Shown here: one piece after another, positions 15,294 to 25,397 of the stretch
Position numbering within the stretch: position 1 is the first letter of the stretch
How the letters are laid out: each line of letters opens with the position of its first letter
DNA from: Oscillospiraceae bacterium
Lineage (GTDB): Bacteria > Bacillota > Clostridia > Oscillospirales > Oscillospiraceae
Direction of reading: 5' to 3'
Assembly (NCBI GenBank): GCA_017398625.1
Contig: JAFQFP010000032.1
Location: forward strand, 23,915 to 87,914
Length of the DNA: 64,000 nucleotides
Translations under genes and position numbers: made by a program
Notes under the pieces: generated by a model
Told to the model about the DNA's origin: nothing
The model's input: only the letters and a program-made list of their open reading frames with translations
Database searches by the model: none

Positions 15294-17924
15294 TTACTTG
15301 CTTTCCTTGATAGCAGCCTGTGCGGCGGCGAGGCGGGCGATGGGAACACGGAAGGGAGAGCAGGACACATAGTCCAGGCCGATCTTGTGGCAGAACTCTA
15401 CGGATACGGGGTCACCACCGTGCTCGCCGCAGATGCCCAGATGCAGGCCGGGACGGGCGGCCTTGCCCTTGGCAACCGCCATCTCCATCAGCATGCCCAC
15501 ACCGGTCTGATCCAGCTTGGCGAAGGGATCGTTCTCGTAGATCTTGGTGGCATAGTAAGCCTCCAAGAACTTGCCTGCGTCGTCACGGCTGAAGCCGAAG
15601 GTCATCTGGGTCAGGTCGTTGGTGCCGAAGCAGAAGAACTCAGCCTCCTCGGCAATGACATCGGCGGTCAGACAGGCGCGGGGGATCTCGATCATGGTGC
15701 CCACTTCATAGTGCAGCTCGATGCCGGAAGCAGCGATCTCGGCATCGGCGGTCTTGACCACCACATCCTTGACGAACTTCAGCTCCTTCACATCGCCCAC
15801 CAGCGGGATCATGATCTCGGGAACCATATCCCAATCGGGATGGTTCTTCTTGGTGTTGATAGCAGCCCGGATGACAGCCTTGGTCTGCATAGCGGCGATT
15901 TCGGGATAGGTGACGCTGAGGCGGCAGCCACGGTGACCCATCATGGGGTTGAACTCATGCAGGGAGGCGATGATGTCCTTGATCTGCTGAACGGTCTTGC
16001 CCTGAGTAGCAGCCAGCGCGGCGATATCCTCCTCGCTGGTGGGTACGAACTCGTGCAGCGGGGGATCCAGGAAACGGATGCACACGCTCTGGCCTTCCAT
16101 TGCCTCGTACAGACCCTCAAAGTCCGCCTGCTGCATGGGCATGATCTTTGCAAGAGCGGCTTCCCGCTCCTCCACGGTGTCGGAGCAGATCATCTCCCGG
16201 AAGGAAGCGATTCTGCCTTCCTCAAAGAACATATGCTCGGTACGGCACAGGCCGATGCCCTCTGCACCCAGCTGACGGGCCTTGATAGCGTCACGGGGAG
16301 AGTCGGCATTGGTGCGGACCTTCAGACGGCGGTACTGGTCAGCCCATGCCATGATGCGGCCGAACTCGCCGGCGATCTCCGCGTCCACGGTGGGGATCTG
16401 ACCGTCATAGATATAACCGGTGGAGCCGTCCAAGCTCAGCCAGTCGCCCTCGCCGTAGGTCTTGCCTGCCAGCGTAAACTTCTTGTTCTCCTCGTCCATG
16501 TTGATCTCGGTGCAGCCGGAGACACAGCAGGTGCCCATACCACGGGCAACAACGGCTGCGTGGGAGGTCATGCCGCCGCGGACGGTGAGAATGCCCTGTG
16601 CTGCCATCATACCCTCGATATCCTCGGGAGAGGTCTCCAGACGAACCAGAACCACCTTCTCGCCGCGCTCTGCCCAAGCCTTGGCATCCTCGGCGGTAAA
16701 GACGATCTTACCGCAGGCGGCGCCGGGGGAAGCAGCCAAAGCCTTGCCCACAGGCTGGGCGACCTTCAGTGCCTTGGCATCGAACTGGGGATGCAGCAGG
16801 GTATCCAGCGTTCTGGGCTCGATCATGGCAACAGCCTTCTTCTGATCGATCATGCCCTCGTCCACCAGATCGCAGGCGATCTTCAAAGCGGCGGGAGCGG
16901 TACGCTTGCCGTTACGGGTCTGCAGCATGTAGAGCTTGCCGTTTTCCACGGTGAACTCCATGTCCTGCATATCCCGGTAGTGATCCTCCAGAATGGCGCA
17001 GACCTTTTCAAACTGGGCAAATGCCTCAGGGAACTTCTCAGCCATTTCGGAAATGGGCATGGGGGTACGGACACCTGCCACCACATCCTCGCCCTGCGCA
17101 TTGGTCAGGAACTCACCGAACAGCTTCTTCTCGCCGGTGGCAGGGTTACGGGTAAAGGCAACGCCGGTACCGCAATCGTCGCCCATGTTGCCGAATGCCA
17201 TGGACTGCACATTGACAGCAGTGCCCCAAGAGTAGGGGATGTCGTTTTCACGGCGGTAAATGTTGGCACGGGGGTTGTCCCAAGAGCGGAACACAGCCTG
17301 AATGGCACCCATGAGCTGCTCCTTAGGATCGGTGGGGAAGTCGGTGCCCAGCTTGGACTTATACTCTGCCTTGAACTGCATAGCCAGCTCCTGCAGATCC
17401 TCTGCGGTGAGCTCCACATCCAGCTTCACGCCCTTGGCTTCCTTCATGCGGTCGATGAGCACCTCGAAATACTTCTTGCCCACTTCCATGACCACATCGG
17501 AATACATCTGGATAAAGCGGCGGTAGCAGTCCCATGCCCAGCGGGGGTTGCCGGACTTGGTCGCCAGAACATTGACCACATCCTCATTCAGACCCAGATT
17601 CAAAATGGTATCCATCATGCCGGGCATAGAGGCACGGGCGCCGCTGCGGACGGAGACCAACAGAGGGTTCTGGGTATCGCCGAACTTCTTGCCTGTGATG
17701 GCTTCCAGCTTTTCCACATATTCCATGATCTCGGCCTTGATATCGTCATTGATCTTGCGGCCGTCGTCGTAATACTTGGTGCAGGCCTCGGTGGAGATGG
17801 TAAAGCCCTGAGGCACAGGCAGACCGATATTGGTCATTTCCGCCAGATTGGCGCCCTTGCCGCCCAGAAGCTCCCGCATGCTGCCGTTGCCTTCCGTGAA
17901 CAGGTATACATATTTGTGAGACAT
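15294..17924 (-). CDS. ppdK: Pyruvate, phosphate dikinase
   Basis: An 876-residue enzyme, the normal length for PPDK. It interconverts pyruvate, ATP and phosphate with phosphoenolpyruvate, AMP and pyrophosphate, as in the pyrophosphate-linked glycolysis of many anaerobes. The N-terminal nucleotide-binding domain starts YVYLFTEGNGSMRELLGGKG. The phosphohistidine domain carries GGMTSHAAVVARGMG with His455 as carrier and Thr453 as the usual regulatory site. The C-terminal PEP-binding barrel includes GLCRTEHMFFEEGR and the cap FCFGTNDLTQMTFGFSRDD. ATG 17924 follows AGGAAAGGGG. It stands alone with its own promoter, 197 bp from lexA. Confidence 0.96.
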   Translation of the reverse strand: MSHKYVYLFTEGNGSMRELLGGKGANLAEMTNIGLPVPQGFTISTEACTKYYDDGRKINDDIKAEIMEYVEKLEAITGKKFGDTQNPLLVSVRSGARASMPGMMDTILNLGLNEDVVNVLATKSGNPRWAWDCYRRFIQMYSDVVMEVGKKYFEVLIDRMKEAKGVKLDVELTAEDLQELAMQFKAEYKSKLGTDFPTDPKEQLMGAIQAVFRSWDNPRANIYRRENDIPYSWGTAVNVQSMAFGNMGDDCGTGVAFTRNPATGEKKLFGEFLTNAQGEDVVAGVRTPMPISEMAEKFPEAFAQFEKVCAILEDHYRDMQDMEFTVENGKLYMLQTRNGKRTAPAALKIACDLVDEGMIDQKKAVAMIEPRTLDTLLHPQFDAKALKVAQPVGKALAASPGAACGKIVFTAEDAKAWAERGEKVVLVRLETSPEDIEGMMAAQGILTVRGGMTSHAAVVARGMGTCCVSGCTEINMDEENKKFTLAGKTYGEGDWLSLDGSTGYIYDGQIPTVDAEIAGEFGRIMAWADQYRRLKVRTNADSPRDAIKARQLGAEGIGLCRTEHMFFEEGRIASFREMICSDTVEEREAALAKIMPMQQADFEGLYEAMEGQSVCIRFLDPPLHEFVPTSEEDIAALAATQGKTVQQIKDIIASLHEFNPMMGHRGCRLSVTYPEIAAMQTKAVIRAAINTKKNHPDWDMVPEIMIPLVGDVKELKFVKDVVVKTADAEIAASGIELHYEVGTMIEIPRACLTADVIAEEAEFFCFGTNDLTQMTFGFSRDDAGKFLEAYYATKIYENDPFAKLDQTGVGMLMEMAVAKGKAARPGLHLGICGEHGGDPVSVEFCHKIGLDYVSCSPFRVPIARLAAAQAAIKESK

Positions 17925-17990
17925 AAGGTAAAACCCCTTTCCTTTATCTGCAGGCAGCTTTCGCCGCCGTACACTCTTTTCAGTCAAGCT

Positions 17991-18019
17991 AGTATAGCAC
18001 ATCGTACTGTAAAAATCAA
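17991..18019 (-). promoter_or_regulatory. Putative ppdK promoter
   Basis: TTGATT and TATACT on the minus strand (18014-18019 and 17991-17996) are spaced by exactly 17 bp, upstream of the ppdK start. Confidence 0.7.
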
Positions 18020-18086
18020 ACAGTTTACCAAAATTTATGCAATTTTCTCAGTTTGGCTGCCGAATTCTATGCAACACAGCCAAAAA

Positions 18087-18120
18087 AAGAGGCAAAGTAT
18101 CCTACCTCGCCTCTTTTCTT
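18087..18120 (-). terminator. Terminator after lexA
   Basis: Complementary AGAGGC / GCCTCT blocks flank a 15-base loop directly after the lexA stop and are followed on the minus strand by a T run. Confidence 0.6.
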
Positions 18121-18121
18121 C

Positions 18122-18700
18122 TCAATATTCCCGGTAAACGCCCTTGACGATGCCGATGATCTCCGCCTCGGACGCCTCAACGGGGTCGTAAGCAGGGTTT
18201 TCCGGCATCAGCAGCAGCTTTCCTGCCTTGCGGTACAACCGCTTCACAGTGGCTTCGTCACCGATGCGGGCAACCACGATCTGACCATGATCTGCCGACT
18301 GCTGAGGGCGGACAATGACCTTGTCCCCATCTAGAATACCGGCTCCGATCATACTGTCTCCCCGGACCCGGAGGGCAAAGCAGCCGGGATCTCCGTCGTA
18401 TGCCATGGTTCCCTCTTGATTCTCCACAGCCAGAATGGGCAGACCTGCCGTGACCACGCCCACCACCGGGATCTGCCCGGGACGGACAGAGGTGACGATG
18501 GCACGCTTTCTGCCCTTGGCACCGGCGGCCTGCAGCAGCCCCTTTTCCTGCAGCTGGTTCAGATGGTAGCTGACGGAGGCGGTGGAACGCAGACCCACAG
18601 CCGCGCCGATCTCACGCACAGAGGGTGCATAGCCATTCTCCTGTACAAATCGGTTTACATAATCCAGAATCATCTGGGCTTTGTTGCTGGTTCTGGGCAT
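18122..18700 (-). CDS. lexA: LexA SOS-response repressor
   Basis: A 192-residue repressor with an N-terminal winged helix (SVREIGAAVGLRSTASVSYH, residues 27-46) and a C-terminal S24 autopeptidase domain. The self-cleavage bond is Ala85-Gly86 in VTAGLP, the catalytic Ser is 116 in GDSM and the catalytic Lys is 153 in TVKRLY. RecA filaments trigger its cleavage and free DNA-repair genes. ATG 18700 has GGGAGG 9 bases upstream; a GTG five codons earlier would overlap that site. I could not find a clear canonical LexA box in its own upstream region. Confidence 0.95.
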   Translation of the reverse strand: MPRTSNKAQMILDYVNRFVQENGYAPSVREIGAAVGLRSTASVSYHLNQLQEKGLLQAAGAKGRKRAIVTSVRPGQIPVVGVVTAGLPILAVENQEGTMAYDGDPGCFALRVRGDSMIGAGILDGDKVIVRPQQSADHGQIVVARIGDEATVKRLYRKAGKLLLMPENPAYDPVEASEAEIIGIVKGVYREY

Positions 18701-18731
18701 ATCCGTTCCTCCCACGGTTGTATTCTTAAGG

Positions 18732-18737
18732 ATTATA
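18732..18737 (-). promoter_or_regulatory. Extended -10 of lexA
   Basis: A TATAAT on the minus strand preceded by TGC gives an extended -10 element. No good -35 is present. Confidence 0.5.
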
Positions 18738-18810
18738 GCACATTTGACCGAAAAAAGAAAGACATTTTTTTGTTTTTTTCCATTATTATAAAAGGAAAGG
18801 AGCTGATGCT

Positions 18811-19260
18811 ATGCAAGGATACGATCCGAAAAAGGCAGCACAGGTTTGGCAGCGGGTGCAGGGCACTGGCCAGCCGGAACAAGACGGAGAGCTGCTGAGC
18901 CTGATCGCCGCGGAGCTGTCCGCCTCGGCGGCATATCTTGCCCTTTCCAAACGGATCCCCGGAAAAGAAGCAGCGCTTCGTGCCATGGCAGAGGAGGAAG
19001 CCGCCCACGCCGCCTGTCTGAAGGGCATTTACCTTTTGCAGACCGGGCAGCGCCCTGCCGTCCAATCCCCACAGCCCTCCCAGCAGACCCCCGAAGCCGC
19101 CCTGCGCAGGTGCTATGCCGGGGAGCTGGGCAGCATCCATGCCTATCAGCAGCGCAGCGGCATGGCGCAGTACGGCCATATTTTTGCCCAGATGGCTTTG
19201 CAGGAGCAGCGCCACAGCCGCACAGTATTGGAGCTTTTGGGAAATCTGGGAGGCAAATAG
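18811..19260 (+). CDS. Ferritin-like/rubrerythrin-type diiron protein
   Basis: A 149-residue four-helix protein with ferritin-like metal-binding pairs: ELSASAAYLAL, AEEEAAHAACL (ExxH) in the first half, and GELGSIHAYQQRS with LQEQRHSRTVLELL (ExxH) in the second. There is no rubredoxin domain, so it resembles short rubrerythrin-like proteins that detoxify peroxide or store iron in anaerobes. A Gln/Pro-rich linker joins the halves. It diverges from lexA, with GGAAAGGAG upstream of the ATG. Confidence 0.8.
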   Translation: MQGYDPKKAAQVWQRVQGTGQPEQDGELLSLIAAELSASAAYLALSKRIPGKEAALRAMAEEEAAHAACLKGIYLLQTGQRPAVQSPQPSQQTPEAALRRCYAGELGSIHAYQQRSGMAQYGHIFAQMALQEQRHSRTVLELLGNLGGK

Positions 19261-19282
19261 TCCAACAGCACCGCCGGTTTTC

Positions 19283-19311
19283 TTGACTTTGCCCCCAAGG
19301 GGGCGTATAAT
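19283..19311 (+). promoter_or_regulatory. Near-consensus promoter with a hairpin in its spacer
   Basis: TTGACT (19283-19288), a 17-bp spacer and TATAAT (19306-19311) precede the DegT-family gene. The spacer contains the palindrome GCCCCC-AA-GGGGGC (19291-19304). Confidence 0.8.
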
Positions 19312-19344
19312 GGGAGCATTCGAGAGAAAAAAGGCGGTGCCGAT

Positions 19345-20472
<1,128 letters not shown>

Positions 20473-20510
20473 TGGGGGTCACCCGGCAAAAGCCGCACCA
20501 GATGTAGTGG

Positions 20511-20539
20511 TTGAAAAATGCCGCTTTTTGTGTTACGAT
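20511..20539 (+). promoter_or_regulatory. Putative promoter of the AlaA-like aminotransferase
   Basis: TTGAAA (20511-20516) and TACGAT (20534-20539) are 17 bp apart, 34 bp before the start codon. Confidence 0.65.
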
Positions 20540-20573
20540 TATGAAATCATTTCCCCGGGAAAGGATGATACCG

Positions 20574-21788
20574 ATGAGGATCTTCGAGAAAGCAAACAAG
20601 CTGGAACATGTGCTGTATGATGTGCGGGGCCCCGTTGTAGACGAAGCCACCCGCATGGAAGAGCAGGGTCTGAATATTCTGAAGCTGAATATCGGCAATC
20701 CTGCCCCCTTTGGCTTTACCGCGCCGGAGGAGGTCATTCAGGATATGCGGGACAATATCGTCCATTCTCAGGGCTATTCCGACTCCCGGGGTATTTTCGC
20801 TGCCCGAAAGGCGATCATGCAGTATGCCCAGATCAAGCGCATCCCCAATGTGACCATGAAGGATGTATTCACCGGCAACGGTGCCTCCGAGCTGATCCAG
20901 CTTTCCCTCAACGCCTTGCTGAACAACGGCGACGAGGTGCTGATCCCCTCTCCCGACTATCCCCTGTGGACCGCCTGCACCAATCTTGCCGGCGGCAAGG
21001 CTGTTCATTATATCTGCGACGAGAGCTCCGACTGGTATCCCGATCTGCAGGATATGGAAAGCAAGATCACCCCTAAGACCAAGGCAATCGTTGTCATCAA
21101 CCCCAACAACCCCACCGGCGCCCTGTATCCCAGAGAGATCCTGGAGGGCATCGTGAATCTGGCGAGAAAATATGAGCTGATCCTGTTCTCCGATGAGATC
21201 TATGACCGTCTGGTCATGGACGGAGAAAAGCACATCTCCACCGCTTCTCTGGCGCCCGACCTGTTCTGCGTCACCTTCAGTGGCCTGAGCAAGTCCCACA
21301 TGATCTGCGGCTTCCGGGTGGGCTGGATGATCCTCTCCGGCAACAAAGCGATTGCCAAGGACTATATCGCGGGTCTGAATATGCTGTCGAATATGCGGCT
21401 TTGCTCCAATGTGCCCGGCCAGAGCATCGTGCAGACCGCCCTGTGGGGCTACCAGAGCGTCAACGAGTACATCGTCCCCGGCGGCAGAGTTTATGAGCAG
21501 CGGGACTTCATTTATAAGGCGCTGAACGACATTCCCGGCATCTCCGCCGTGAAGCCTAAGGCTGCCTTCTACATTTTCCCCAAGGTGGATGTGAAGAAGT
21601 TCAACATCACCTCCGACACCCAGTTCGCGCTGGACTTTTTGAAGGAAAAGCGGGTGCTGTTCGTACCCGGCAGCGGCTTCAACTGGAAGGAGCCGGATCA
21701 TTTCCGCATCGTCTACCTGCCCCAAATCGACATTCTGGAGGACGCCGCCGACAAGCTGCGGGATTTCCTCAGCCACTACCGGCAGTAA
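20574..21788 (+). CDS. Class I/II PLP aminotransferase, AlaA-like
   Basis: A 404-residue fold-type I aminotransferase. The first block LEHVLYDVRGPVVDEATRMEEQ is typical of AlaA/AlaT, which make alanine from pyruvate and glutamate. Motifs include NPNNPTGALYP (176-186), SDEIYDRLVMDG and the PLP Lys240 in FSGLSKSHMICGFRVGW. The start ATG 20574 has AAAGGATG upstream. Monocistronic with its own promoter and terminator. Substrate preference is by family similarity only. Confidence 0.9.
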   Translation: MRIFEKANKLEHVLYDVRGPVVDEATRMEEQGLNILKLNIGNPAPFGFTAPEEVIQDMRDNIVHSQGYSDSRGIFAARKAIMQYAQIKRIPNVTMKDVFTGNGASELIQLSLNALLNNGDEVLIPSPDYPLWTACTNLAGGKAVHYICDESSDWYPDLQDMESKITPKTKAIVVINPNNPTGALYPREILEGIVNLARKYELILFSDEIYDRLVMDGEKHISTASLAPDLFCVTFSGLSKSHMICGFRVGWMILSGNKAIAKDYIAGLNMLSNMRLCSNVPGQSIVQTALWGYQSVNEYIVPGGRVYEQRDFIYKALNDIPGISAVKPKAAFYIFPKVDVKKFNITSDTQFALDFLKEKRVLFVPGSGFNWKEPDHFRIVYLPQIDILEDAADKLRDFLSHYRQ

Positions 21789-21798
21789 GCAAAAAAAT

Positions 21799-21830
21799 GC
21801 ACGCACCTTTTTTGGGTGCGTGCTTTGTTT
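21799..21830. terminator. Bidirectional terminator between the aminotransferase and lgt
   Basis: Perfect stem GCACGCACC / GGTGCGTGC (21799-21823) flanked by an A run and a T run, between convergent genes. Confidence 0.85.
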
Positions 21831-22673
21831 TTATTCCGCCGGGCGGTTGACGAACAGATCCTTGCTGTCGTGCTTGCGCGTGCCGAAGAACACCAGCAGC
21901 GCCACCGCTGCCACGCAGCTTGCCGCCGCCAGCACCTGACTGACACGGAAGCTGCCCCAGTACAGGCTATCCACCCGCAGCCCCTCGATCAAAGCTCTCC
22001 CCAGACCGTACCACGCCACATAGCACAGGGCGATCTGACCGTCGTAGTTGCGGTGCTTGCTGAGAAAATGCAGCAGCACAAACCCCACGGCGTTCCACGC
22101 CGATTCATAGAGAAAGGTGGGGTGGTAATACTCAAAGCTCTGGGTATACTTATTGAACAGACCCATGCGGAAGAAGCTGTCGGTGGCTGCGCCGAAGGCC
22201 TCCCGGTTAAAGAAGTTGCCCCAGCGGCCGATGCTCTGCCCGATGAGAAAGCCGATACTCACCAGATCCAGCAAGGCGGTGATCCGGATCTTTTTGACCT
22301 TACAGAACACGATCACGCCTACGATAGCGCCCAAAACGCCGCCGTAGATGGCAAGGCCACCCTCCCAGATGTAAAGCACGGAGATGGGGTTTTCCGCGTA
22401 GCCCCCGGACTCCCAAGAGAAAATGCAGTAGTACAGCCGGGCGCAGAGGATGGCAAAGGGAGTGATATACAGCACTCCGTCCAGAATGTCATCCTCCCGG
22501 AAGCCAAATACCTTGGCGCGGCGACAGCCGTAGACCACCGCCAGCAGCAGCCCCACGGCGATCACCAGACCGTAGAAACGGATATTCAGAGGACCCAGCT
22601 CCAAACCCCGTCCGGGGTCTACCTCGATGCCGAAGCTGGGAAAGGAAATGGCGGTATAATTACTGGGATTCAT
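21831..22673 (-). CDS. lgt: Prolipoprotein diacylglyceryl transferase
   Basis: A 280-residue integral membrane enzyme that adds diacylglycerol to the lipobox cysteine of prolipoproteins, such as the binding protein at 47358. The Lgt signature is present as GRWGNFFNREAFG, with the conserved IRFYGLVIAVG near the start and YESAWN. ATG 22673 follows AAGGAGG and overlaps the stop of the M16 gene by four bases (ATGA). It closes the operon of two M16-family genes and lgt. Confidence 0.95.
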   Translation of the reverse strand: MNPSNYTAISFPSFGIEVDPGRGLELGPLNIRFYGLVIAVGLLLAVVYGCRRAKVFGFREDDILDGVLYITPFAILCARLYYCIFSWESGGYAENPISVLYIWEGGLAIYGGVLGAIVGVIVFCKVKKIRITALLDLVSIGFLIGQSIGRWGNFFNREAFGAATDSFFRMGLFNKYTQSFEYYHPTFLYESAWNAVGFVLLHFLSKHRNYDGQIALCYVAWYGLGRALIEGLRVDSLYWGSFRVSQVLAAASCVAAVALLVFFGTRKHDSKDLFVNRPAE

Positions 22674-23944
22674 TGTGTTTCCTCCTTGGGGTAAATAACG
22701 GACAGGCTGCACCGCTGCCGGGTGACGACCCGCTTCAAAAATTCTTGGATATCCTCCCGGTTTACTTGCCGGTAAACCTCCGGGAAGTCAAAGTAGTCAA
22801 AGCCGGAGAAATAATAGGCGCACAGCCGGAAGCACACGGAATCAAAGCTATCCAGCTCCCGCAGACGGCGTCCCAAGGCGCTGCGCTTCATGCGCTGAAA
22901 GGCTTCCTCCTCCACACCGGTCTCCGAAAGCCGCTGCGCCTCCTCCAGCACTGCCTCCAGCACCGCATCCGGGTGGTCGCTGTCACCGGACAGAGTCAGC
23001 ATCGCCATGCCCTCCACCGTTTCCAGACCGCCGCCGAAGGAGGAATCGATGATCCCCTGCTCATACAGCCGCAGATACAGCTCCGAGGACTCTCCGAACA
23101 AGGCTTCCGCAGCCAGATCGCCGACGATCTCCTGCTTCACCGCTTCCGGACCCTTGCCCAGCGGCTCTGCCTTAAAGCCGATCTGGAACATGGGCATCGC
23201 CACTTCCATGTATTCCTCACAGCCTCCGCCGCCGCAAGTCATATCCTCCTGCCAGCCGTCCCGGCGGGTCACAGTGCCCTTTCCGGCACAGATCCCGGAG
23301 GCCATAGCCTCCACCTGCTCCGGATCCACATCTCCCACCACGCACAGCATCATGTTGTCCGGGCGGTAAAAGGCGCTGTGGCAAGCCTCCAGCACTTGGG
23401 GGGTGATCCGGGCGATGGTATCCCGGCTGCCCAGAATGGGCACACGGATGGGGTGCTGCCGGTACATATTCTCCATCAGCATCTCAAAGACACGGGTATC
23501 CGGCGCATCGGCGGTCATATCGATCTCCTGACCGATGATGCCCTGCTCCTTTTCCACCGTTTCCTCCGTGAAATAGGGGGTGGCGACAAACTCCAGCAGC
23601 AGCGCCAGACATTCGCCAAAACGCTCTGTGCAGGAAAAATAGTAGGCGGTAAGATCGTAGCTGGTGAAGGCGTTGACATTTGCCCCCAGCGCCGCGAACT
23701 CCTCGCTGACATCTCTGCCGGGCAGGTCAAACATTTTATGCTCCAGATAGTGAGCGACCCCAGCCGGCGCAGAAAAAGGCTTTCCGTCTACGGAAAATTC
23801 TGTATGAATGGAGCCGTAATCGGTGACCAGATAGGCATATTTTTTGGAAAAGCCCTTTCGGGGCACTACTGCCACCGTCAGACCGTTTTCCAGCCGCGAC
23901 CACCATACCGATTCACCCAGCTCCGGGTAAAGGCGCTGCTTCAT
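22670..23944 (-). CDS. M16-family zinc peptidase, YfmH type
   Basis: A 424-residue insulinase-family protein with an intact inverted zinc motif, His65-Tyr-Leu-Glu-His69 in GVAHYLEHKMFDLP, and the downstream Glu in the EQGIIGQEI helix. Related Bacillus proteins (YmfH/YfmH) form a heterodimer with a catalytically empty partner and have been linked to a 5-aminopentanol modification of elongation factor P. Here it overlaps its partner by four bases upstream and lgt by four bases downstream, showing tight coupling. The efp gene is not in the window. Confidence 0.9.
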   Translation of the reverse strand: MKQRLYPELGESVWWSRLENGLTVAVVPRKGFSKKYAYLVTDYGSIHTEFSVDGKPFSAPAGVAHYLEHKMFDLPGRDVSEEFAALGANVNAFTSYDLTAYYFSCTERFGECLALLLEFVATPYFTEETVEKEQGIIGQEIDMTADAPDTRVFEMLMENMYRQHPIRVPILGSRDTIARITPQVLEACHSAFYRPDNMMLCVVGDVDPEQVEAMASGICAGKGTVTRRDGWQEDMTCGGGGCEEYMEVAMPMFQIGFKAEPLGKGPEAVKQEIVGDLAAEALFGESSELYLRLYEQGIIDSSFGGGLETVEGMAMLTLSGDSDHPDAVLEAVLEEAQRLSETGVEEEAFQRMKRSALGRRLRELDSFDSVCFRLCAYYFSGFDYFDFPEVYRQVNREDIQEFLKRVVTRQRCSLSVIYPKEETQ

Positions 23945-25206
23945 TGCTCCGCTCCTTTCAAAAAGTATACCGTATGCCGCCGCAGGCTTTGGGCAGCATG
24001 CGCCACCTGCTCAGCCGTAGCCGCCTCCACCGCCTGCAGATAGCTGTCCGGGGTGTAGGGCAAGCCGCTGAGAGCACGGCTGGCATAGTAATTCTCTATA
24101 GCTCCGGGGGAATCGTGAACAGATCGGAGGGAGCTTCTCAGCGCTTCCTTGGCAGCGGTCAGCTCCTCAGACGTGATGTCCCCCCGGCGGCAGGCATCCA
24201 ACTGCTTTTCGATCTGCTCCAGAACCAGCTCACGCTTGCCGCTGTCGATACCGGCGGAAACGGACAGTATCCCCTTGCTGCCGTAAAAGCCGGAGCCGAT
24301 GGCATAGCAAAGGCTCTGCTTTTCCCGGATCTGAACAAAGAGCTTACTGGTCATGCCGCCGCCGAAGATCACATTCAGAAGCTGCATGGCAACAAAGCCC
24401 TCATCCCGCAGGGTTATGGGGGTCACATAGCCCACACACAGCTTGCCTTGGTTCACATCCATGACCTCGGTATAGTCTCCCTCTGCGCCGCCGCGGAAGG
24501 CTGTCTGCGCCTCTAAGTTTACATAATTTCTATTTATGTCACCCAGTAGAGTTTCCATTTGCGCCGCAACCTGCTCCGGTGCCCGGCTGCCCACATAGAA
24601 GATCTCAATGGCGCTTTCCCTGAGAACGGTCTGATAGTGGCTGTACAGGCTTTGGGGCGTGATGGCCTCCACCTGCGGCTGTTCTCCCAGCCGGGGCAGA
24701 CCGAAGGGATCCTCTGCGCACATCCGCTTCAAAAGCTGGCCGGCGGCATAGGCGCGCTTATCGTTCAGCTCCGAGGCGATGGTTGCAATGAGATTTTTCT
24801 TCTCGCTTTCCACATAGTCCCGGCTGAAAGCGCCGTTTTCCAGCACAGGCTCCAGCAGCAGCTCACCCAGCAGCGCCATCATGGGGGCGAACACTTCCTC
24901 ACCGTCCATGGCATAGTGATCCTCGATAAAACTGCAGTACAGCCCGGTGGTCTGCCAATCTCCCACACGGCGCACCAGTGTTCCAACGGAAGCACCGTAC
25001 AAAGCATCCAAGCGGTGGGTGATCCGGCGCAGATCCGGTGTTCTGCGGCAGCCCCGAAGCAGCACCGCCGGCAGCAGGGCATTTTTCGCTGCCTCCTCCC
25101 GGCACATGGGACGGACGAGCTGCAGGCTGAGTACGCCGTGCTTAAAGCGGTCATCGGGAACGCAGCGCAGCGTTACACCGGGAAACAGGGACATTGTCTT
25201 GACCAT
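23941..25206 (-). CDS. M16-family protein without the zinc motif, YfmF type
   Basis: A 421-residue M16-fold partner. It lacks an HxxEH motif, as in YmfF/YfmF proteins, but keeps the R/Y-type region near the C-terminus (YAIGSGFYGSKGILSVSAGID). It is therefore probably the non-catalytic half of a two-subunit peptidase with the gene at 22670-23944. Start ATG 25206 follows AAGGAG. It is the first gene of a leftward operon with the YfmH-type gene and lgt. Confidence 0.88.
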   Translation of the reverse strand: MVKTMSLFPGVTLRCVPDDRFKHGVLSLQLVRPMCREEAAKNALLPAVLLRGCRRTPDLRRITHRLDALYGASVGTLVRRVGDWQTTGLYCSFIEDHYAMDGEEVFAPMMALLGELLLEPVLENGAFSRDYVESEKKNLIATIASELNDKRAYAAGQLLKRMCAEDPFGLPRLGEQPQVEAITPQSLYSHYQTVLRESAIEIFYVGSRAPEQVAAQMETLLGDINRNYVNLEAQTAFRGGAEGDYTEVMDVNQGKLCVGYVTPITLRDEGFVAMQLLNVIFGGGMTSKLFVQIREKQSLCYAIGSGFYGSKGILSVSAGIDSGKRELVLEQIEKQLDACRRGDITSEELTAAKEALRSSLRSVHDSPGAIENYYASRALSGLPYTPDSYLQAVEAATAEQVAHAAQSLRRHTVYFLKGAEQ

Positions 25207-25297
25207 GGAGCTTCTCCTTAAAACAGTAGTATTCGTTATTATATACCAAACAAGCGGAAATAGGAAGTAAAAAAAGAAAATTTCGCCCCTTCGGCAG

Positions 25298-25326
25298 TTG
25301 TGTTTTTCATTGTTTTGCGGTAGAAT
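25298..25326 (+). promoter_or_regulatory. Putative prmA promoter
   Basis: TTGTGT (25298-25303) and TAGAAT (25321-25326) are 17 bp apart, upstream of prmA. Confidence 0.55.
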
Positions 25327-25397
25327 GTAGGCTAGATAGGTATCGCCTGCAAGAAAAGGCGAACAGATACACTGCTACACCACAGGAGGCTTGTGCC

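Noticed and set aside
15387-18137. A very long open frame antisense to ppdK
   Set aside because: It mirrors ppdK in the opposite strand, has no ribosome site, and its translation is a His/Gly/Leu-rich sequence typical of the shadow of a GC-rich gene.
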